DNA from: Candidatus Woesearchaeota archaeon
GTDB lineage: Archaea > Nanobdellota > Nanobdellia > Woesearchaeales > PXDW01
Length of the DNA stretch: 6,542 nt
Assembly (NCBI GenBank): GCA_003564925.1
Contig: PXDW01000008.1
Coordinates: 1 to 6,542 of the forward strand
Direction of reading: 5' to 3'
The translations under genes and the position numbers were made by a program. Each line of letters begins with the position of its first letter. The first letter of the stretch is position 1. A model generated the notes under the pieces. The model did no database searches and had not been told where the DNA came from. It saw nothing but the letters and a program-made list of their open reading frames with translations. Shown here piece after piece: positions 4,947-6,542 of this stretch.

Positions 4947-6494
4947 TCAGCCATAAAGTGCTTTTTCAATAATCTCAATGATTTCCTCTTTGGATTTTGC
5001 TTTAGATATCTTGTCTGCTGTACTTTTGTCTGCTTTGCTTATCCACTCAGCAAATACATTCTCTTTTTCATTGACATGGTTTGAGAATGTTTTATCGTCC
5101 ATGGTATTTATTGAGTCAATCAGCTCCTGAGGTGTTGATACAGTAACACCATTCTTAAGCTTCAGCTCCGGCAAATTCATTTTTTCAGCAGCGCTCTGTT
5201 TTGCTGCAGACCTTTTTGCCTCTTCTGGGTTTTCTTTTTCGTACTTTTCCCTTTCTTTCTTTGCCTTTTCAAACTCTTCCCTTAATTCTTCCTCTGATAC
5301 AAGCTTTATCTTTCTCTTTTCTGGTGTCTTACCCAGCTTTTTCCATAATTCTTTTAGTCTTGGAGTTAATCCATCTAAATATATATCAACCATATTAAAG
5401 CTTCCAGACTTAACTTTGTCAAGAGCCATCTTTAATTCCAGTTTCAAGTCAAAAACATCTATTTTTTCATTTTCAAGCTGCTCTATCTGGAATTCGATGT
5501 CATCTATTATATCATTATATTTATTATACTGCTCAAGTTCTTCATCACTTAATCTTGCGTGCTCATGAAGTAATGGCCTTAAGCTTACAAAATATGGATT
5601 TCCTTGGTTATATGAAGAATTCTCTATCATTCCGGTTCCAGTGGCTGACTTAATAAGTGATTGAAGCATATAGCTTCCGTATTTGTTTTTAATTCTATTT
5701 AGATCTCCTTCATCTCTTGTTCTCATCTGAATTTCCGTATTGATGTTAGCTTTTGTCTCACCTATAAAATCTGTTAAGACTTGGCTTATCAATATTAATC
5801 CAACACCCCACTTCCTGAATTCCCTTGCTCCTCTTTCTATCTGGATAAATCCTTCTCCAGAGCCCCCAAATTTTGGAAGGAGCCTGTGAACCTCATCGAA
5901 TATTATAATGGTTTTTAGTTCAGGGCTTTCCGGAAGATTCGCCTTAAATACTTCCCTGATAGTGTTCGAAACTAAAATATCACTATCCTTTGGAGCCAGC
6001 TTATTGATTGCAAAAACATGTATTTCACCAGGTATCATATATTTTTTTATGTCTATTATCTGCCTTGCATCCAATATCTGATGGACATTTCCATTATATG
6101 CTCTAGCATCGCTTTTCTTCATGCCATAATCTGGATAAAGCATAAACATCTTTTTATTCACACATTTTCTTAAAAATCCTGTCCACTGCGCTGTAGGATC
6201 AAAAACAATAATATTCACCTTCTTTTGAAGAGCTTCCTCGACAAGGACTTCTGCAGAAACTGTTTTACCTCCTCCTGTAGATCCTGCTATTAAAGTATGC
6301 ATTGTAAGCTGGTCAATGTCGAAATAAGCCTTTACATTTGTTTCAGCAATTTTTCCTATAAACGCAGAACGCTCTCCTGCTTTTGGCAATGAACTGAAAT
6401 CAACTTTTCCTTTATAACGCTTTTTTTGCTTTAGTTTTCTTCTTGTATAAAGATATGAAGCCCCTATTATTGAAAAGAATGTCAAAAATAGCAT
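4947..6494 (-). CDS. Membrane-anchored HerA/VirB4-like P-loop ATPase
   Basis: A 515-residue protein. Residues 1-16 are a hydrophobic helix followed by RRKLKQKKR, a membrane anchor with the ATPase in the cytoplasm. Walker A is GSTGGGKT (71-78), 'NIIVFDP..QW' (94-104) is the usual next strand, Walker B is 'TIIIFDEVH' with D200-E201, 'GLILISQ' ends at Gln238, and the Arg-rich 'MRTRDEGDL' (257-265) is a candidate arginine-finger region. This is the HerA/FtsK superfamily, whose members pump DNA or power secretion. Residues of about 316-440 are charged, partly coiled coil. Residues of about 446-513 ('LKNGVTVSTPQELIDSI', 'FSNHVNEKENVFAEWI') match a small domain I recall at the ends of many DPANN proteins (DUF5752-like). 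No NurA nuclease, the partner of true HerA, is nearby. The ATG at 6494 has AGGTG four bases upstream, but the frame stays open for 16 more codons to the window edge (YFWDYLIFGILRVRWV), so the true start may lie outside. Confidence 0.9.
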   Translation of the reverse strand: MLFLTFFSIIGASYLYTRRKLKQKKRYKGKVDFSSLPKAGERSAFIGKIAETNVKAYFDIDQLTMHTLIAGSTGGGKTVSAEVLVEEALQKKVNIIVFDPTAQWTGFLRKCVNKKMFMLYPDYGMKKSDARAYNGNVHQILDARQIIDIKKYMIPGEIHVFAINKLAPKDSDILVSNTIREVFKANLPESPELKTIIIFDEVHRLLPKFGGSGEGFIQIERGAREFRKWGVGLILISQVLTDFIGETKANINTEIQMRTRDEGDLNRIKNKYGSYMLQSLIKSATGTGMIENSSYNQGNPYFVSLRPLLHEHARLSDEELEQYNKYNDIIDDIEFQIEQLENEKIDVFDLKLELKMALDKVKSGSFNMVDIYLDGLTPRLKELWKKLGKTPEKRKIKLVSEEELREEFEKAKKEREKYEKENPEEAKRSAAKQSAAEKMNLPELKLKNGVTVSTPQELIDSINTMDDKTFSNHVNEKENVFAEWISKADKSTADKISKAKSKEEIIEIIEKALYG

Positions 6495-6542
6495 AACCCA
6501 CCTAACTCTAAGTATTCCAAATATAAGATAATCCCAAAAATA

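Noticed and set aside
4078..5398. Plus-strand frames at 4078-4278, 4471-4716 and 5201-5398
   Set aside because: They are Phe/Ser/Leu-rich mirror frames of the A-rich, Lys/Glu-coding minus-strand regulator and ATPase genes.

Overview
The window looks like chromosomal DNA from an uncultivated, AT-rich archaeon, most likely a DPANN lineage of the Woesearchaeota/Pacearchaeota type. This rests on TTTATATA-type archaeal promoters with purine-rich BRE-like flanks, GGAGGT/GGTG ribosome-binding sites, poly-Asn N-glycosylation sequons in two exported proteins, and protein families that I recognise from memory as common in those genomes. The taxonomic call is an inference; there is no rRNA gene here to test it.

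Layout: five of the six genes lie on the minus strand. Read in their transcription direction they are: a membrane-anchored HerA/VirB4-like ATPase (6494 to 4947, frame open to the window edge); an ArsR-type winged-helix regulator with a C-terminal nucleotidyltransferase-like region (4646 to 4014); a secreted protein with ten sequons (3766 to 3032); a type IV pilin-like membrane-anchored protein with seventeen sequons (2864 to 1923); and the 5' part of a secreted protein with cell-wall-binding-repeat-2-like units (1172 to beyond the left edge). One small two-helix membrane protein (1334 to 1546) runs on the plus strand, divergent from the last of these.

The genes are separated by about 160 to 380 bases and most have their own TATA-like box, so this is a neighbourhood rather than a tight operon. 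The common theme is the cell envelope: three exported proteins, one small membrane protein and one membrane-tethered motor ATPase, with a regulator in between. Whether they work together is unproven.

The most unusual non-coding structure lies upstream of the ten-sequon gene. It has a leader hairpin that places the Shine-Dalgarno sequence in its loop and ends right at the start codon, a second copy of the hairpin arm, and further upstream a cluster of direct repeats and palindromes that resembles an operator over a promoter. A long imperfect inverted repeat follows the same gene's stop codon. The AT-rich spacers at 1547-1922 and 4727-4946 carry repeated TTAATTAA octamers and two hairpins that share a 16-base core in opposite orientation. 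I saw no tRNA, rRNA, CRISPR array, insertion sequence or plasmid origin.
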